A stretch of DNA of 6,902 nt from Sulfitobacter sp. (GTDB lineage: Bacteria; Pseudomonadota; Alphaproteobacteria; Rhodobacterales; Rhodobacteraceae), in assembly GCA_026421135.1 (NCBI GenBank), contig JAPKCR010000114.1:1-6902 (forward strand), given 5' to 3'. Made by a program: the position numbers and the translations under genes. A model generated the notes under the pieces. It had not been told where the DNA came from. It saw nothing but the letters and a program-made list of their open reading frames with translations, and did not search any database. Each line of letters starts with the position of its first letter. The stretch's first letter is position 1. Positions 5,769-6,902 of this stretch are shown here, in pieces.

Positions 5769-6902
5769 TTAAGATTTCTGGAACATGGCGAGCATGCGCC
5801 GTGTCACGAGGAAGCCGCCGAATATGTTGATCCCACACATGAAGACCGACAAAGCCGCCAAAATGATCACCAAGAAGGACCCTGACCCGATTTGCATCAG
5901 CGCGCCCAGAATGATGATCGACGAGATCGCATTCGTCACCGCCATCAAAGGTGTGTGCAAGCTGTGCGCCACGCCCCAAATGACTTGGAAACCGACAAAG
6001 ACCGCCAGAACAAACACGATAAAATGCTGCATAAAGCTGGCCGGAGCCACCAAACCAACCGCCAGCAGCAATGCGCCGCCAACTGCAAGCAACGTGACTT
6101 GCGACTTGGTCTGCTTCTTGAACGCTGCTGTTTCAGCCGCGCGCTTTTCTTCTTGTGTCAGTTCCTTGACGGGTGCCTTTTTCGGGGCAGCCGCAATTGC
6201 CGCCACTTTTGGTGGGGGCGGCGGGAAGGTCACTTCGCTGGCGTGGGCAATTGTGGCACCACGGATCACGTCGTCTTCCATGTTGTGGTTGATCACGCCG
6301 TCTTTTTCTGGCGTCAGATCGGTCAACAAATGACGGATGTTGGTCGAATAAAGCGTAGACGCTTGCGTACCCATCCGGCTTGGGAAGTCTGTATAGCCGA
6401 TGATGGTAACACCATTCGCTGTAATGACTTTCTCATCCATCTTTGTCAGCTTGCAGTTGCCGCCCTTTTCCGCTGCCAGATCGATTATCACCGACCCCGG
6501 CTTCATCGCAGCGACCATATCTTCGGTCCACAGCTCTGGCGCTTCGCGGTTGGGGATCAACGCGGTGGTGATTACGATGTCGATTTCCGGTGCCAACTCG
6601 CGGAATTTGGCCAGCTGTGCTTCGCGGAATTCAGGTGAGGAAACAGAGGCATAGCCGCCAGAGGTAGACCCGTCCTGTTGTTCTTCTTCGAAATCGAGGT
6701 AGACAAATTCTGCACCCATGGATTCGACCTGCTCGGCCACTTCTGGGCGCACGTCAAACGCGTAGGTAATCGCACCCAGGCTTGTCGCCGTACCGATCGC
6801 AGCAAGACCCGCAACACCGGCACCGACGACCAGAACTTTGGCCGGGGGCACCTTGCCCGCAGCTGTGATCTGACCGGTGAAGAAACGACCGAAGTTATTG
6901 CC
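5769..6902 (-). CDS. pntA: NAD(P) transhydrogenase subunit alpha (N-terminal part outside window)
   Basis: The last 377 residues of the alpha subunit; the frame runs open to the right edge, so roughly 140-150 N-terminal residues are missing compared with E. coli PntA (about 510). The visible part begins [17 protein letters not shown] and continues into the NAD(H)-binding Rossmann fold of domain d[10 protein letters not shown] (25-33), [18 protein letters not shown] (49-66), [12 protein letters not shown] (112-123), [12 protein letters not shown] (139-150) and GYTDFPSRM (169-177). A Pro/Ala/Lys-rich linker (about 226-262, with five consecutive prolines) leads to four membrane segments (about 269-377) containing [15 protein letters not shown] (313-327) and ending [19 protein letters not shown]. 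It is therefore the fused E. coli-type alpha subunit, not the split PntAA/PntAB form of Rhodospirillum. The GTG at 6851 is internal. pntB follows 13 nt downstream in the same operon. Confidence 0.96.
   Translation of the reverse strand, partial: GNNFGRFFTGQITAAGKVPPAKVLVVGAGVAGLAAIGTATSLGAITYAFDVRPEVAEQVESMGAEFVYLDFEEEQQDGSTSGGYASVSSPEFREAQLAKFRELAPEIDIVITTALIPNREAPELWTEDMVAAMKPGSVIIDLAAEKGGNCKLTKMDEKVITANGVTIIGYTDFPSRMGTQASTLYSTNIRHLLTDLTPEKDGVINHNMEDDVIRGATIAHASEVTFPPPPPKVAAIAAAPKKAPVKELTQEEKRAAETAAFKKQTKSQVTLLAVGGALLLAVGLVAPASFMQHFIVFVLAVFVGFQVIWGVAHSLHTPLMAVTNAISSIIILGALMQIGSGSFLVIILAALSVFMCGINIFGGFLVTRRMLAMFQKS

Noticed and set aside
5785..6638. Long plus-strand open frames (182 and 248 codons) opposite pntA
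   Set aside because: They are antisense shadows of a clearly conserved gene; their translations are rich in Arg, Cys, His and Gln without family features.
1..6902. Search for mobile elements, CRISPR arrays, tRNA/rRNA genes, toxin-antitoxin or defence systems
   Set aside because: No transposase, integrase, regular repeat-spacer pattern, cloverleaf or nuclease-like product was seen; nearly all of the window is explained by five conserved genes and their control regions.

Overview
The window looks like an ordinary chromosomal segment of an alphaproteobacterium, most likely a Rhodobacterales/Roseobacter-group member. That placement is inference from moderately GC-rich coding sequence with strong third-position G/C, a DUF3422 protein, a fused E. 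coli-like pntA followed by pntB, and a lone YeeE/YedE-type permease. No RNA gene, insertion sequence, CRISPR array, phage gene or new defence or biosynthetic system was found.

Layout, left to right. (1) Positions 1-1359, plus strand: the 3' end of a DppB/OppB-type ABC permease gene and a complete DppC/OppC-type permease gene overlapping it by 8 nt. They form the end of a peptide/nickel-type ABC transporter operon, closed by a clear intrinsic terminator at 1419-1447. (2) Positions 1360-1658: an intergenic region holding that terminator, a compact inverted repeat, and three related GGGAA...TTCC boxes leading up to the next gene. (3) Positions 1659-2705, plus strand: a YeeE/YedE-family (DUF395, TsuA-like) membrane protein, presumably importing thiosulfate or another sulfur compound. 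(4) Positions 2710-3993, minus strand: a DUF3422 membrane-anchored protein of unknown function, converging on the previous gene with only 4 nt between the stop codons. (5) Positions 3994-4315: an AT-richer intergenic region with a possible promoter and several palindromes upstream of the DUF3422 gene, and the terminator of the pnt operon. (6) Positions 4316-6902, minus strand: pntB (complete) and pntA (N-terminal part outside the window), the two subunits of the proton-translocating NAD(P)+ transhydrogenase.

The units appear functionally independent: peptide-type uptake, sulfur-compound uptake, an uncharacterised membrane protein, and NADPH supply driven by the proton gradient. The most interesting unexplained signal is the set of repeated boxes upstream of the YeeE-type gene. 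Two are identical over 13 bp, and all three sit close to whole helical turns apart, which suggests a dedicated, possibly cooperative, regulator.
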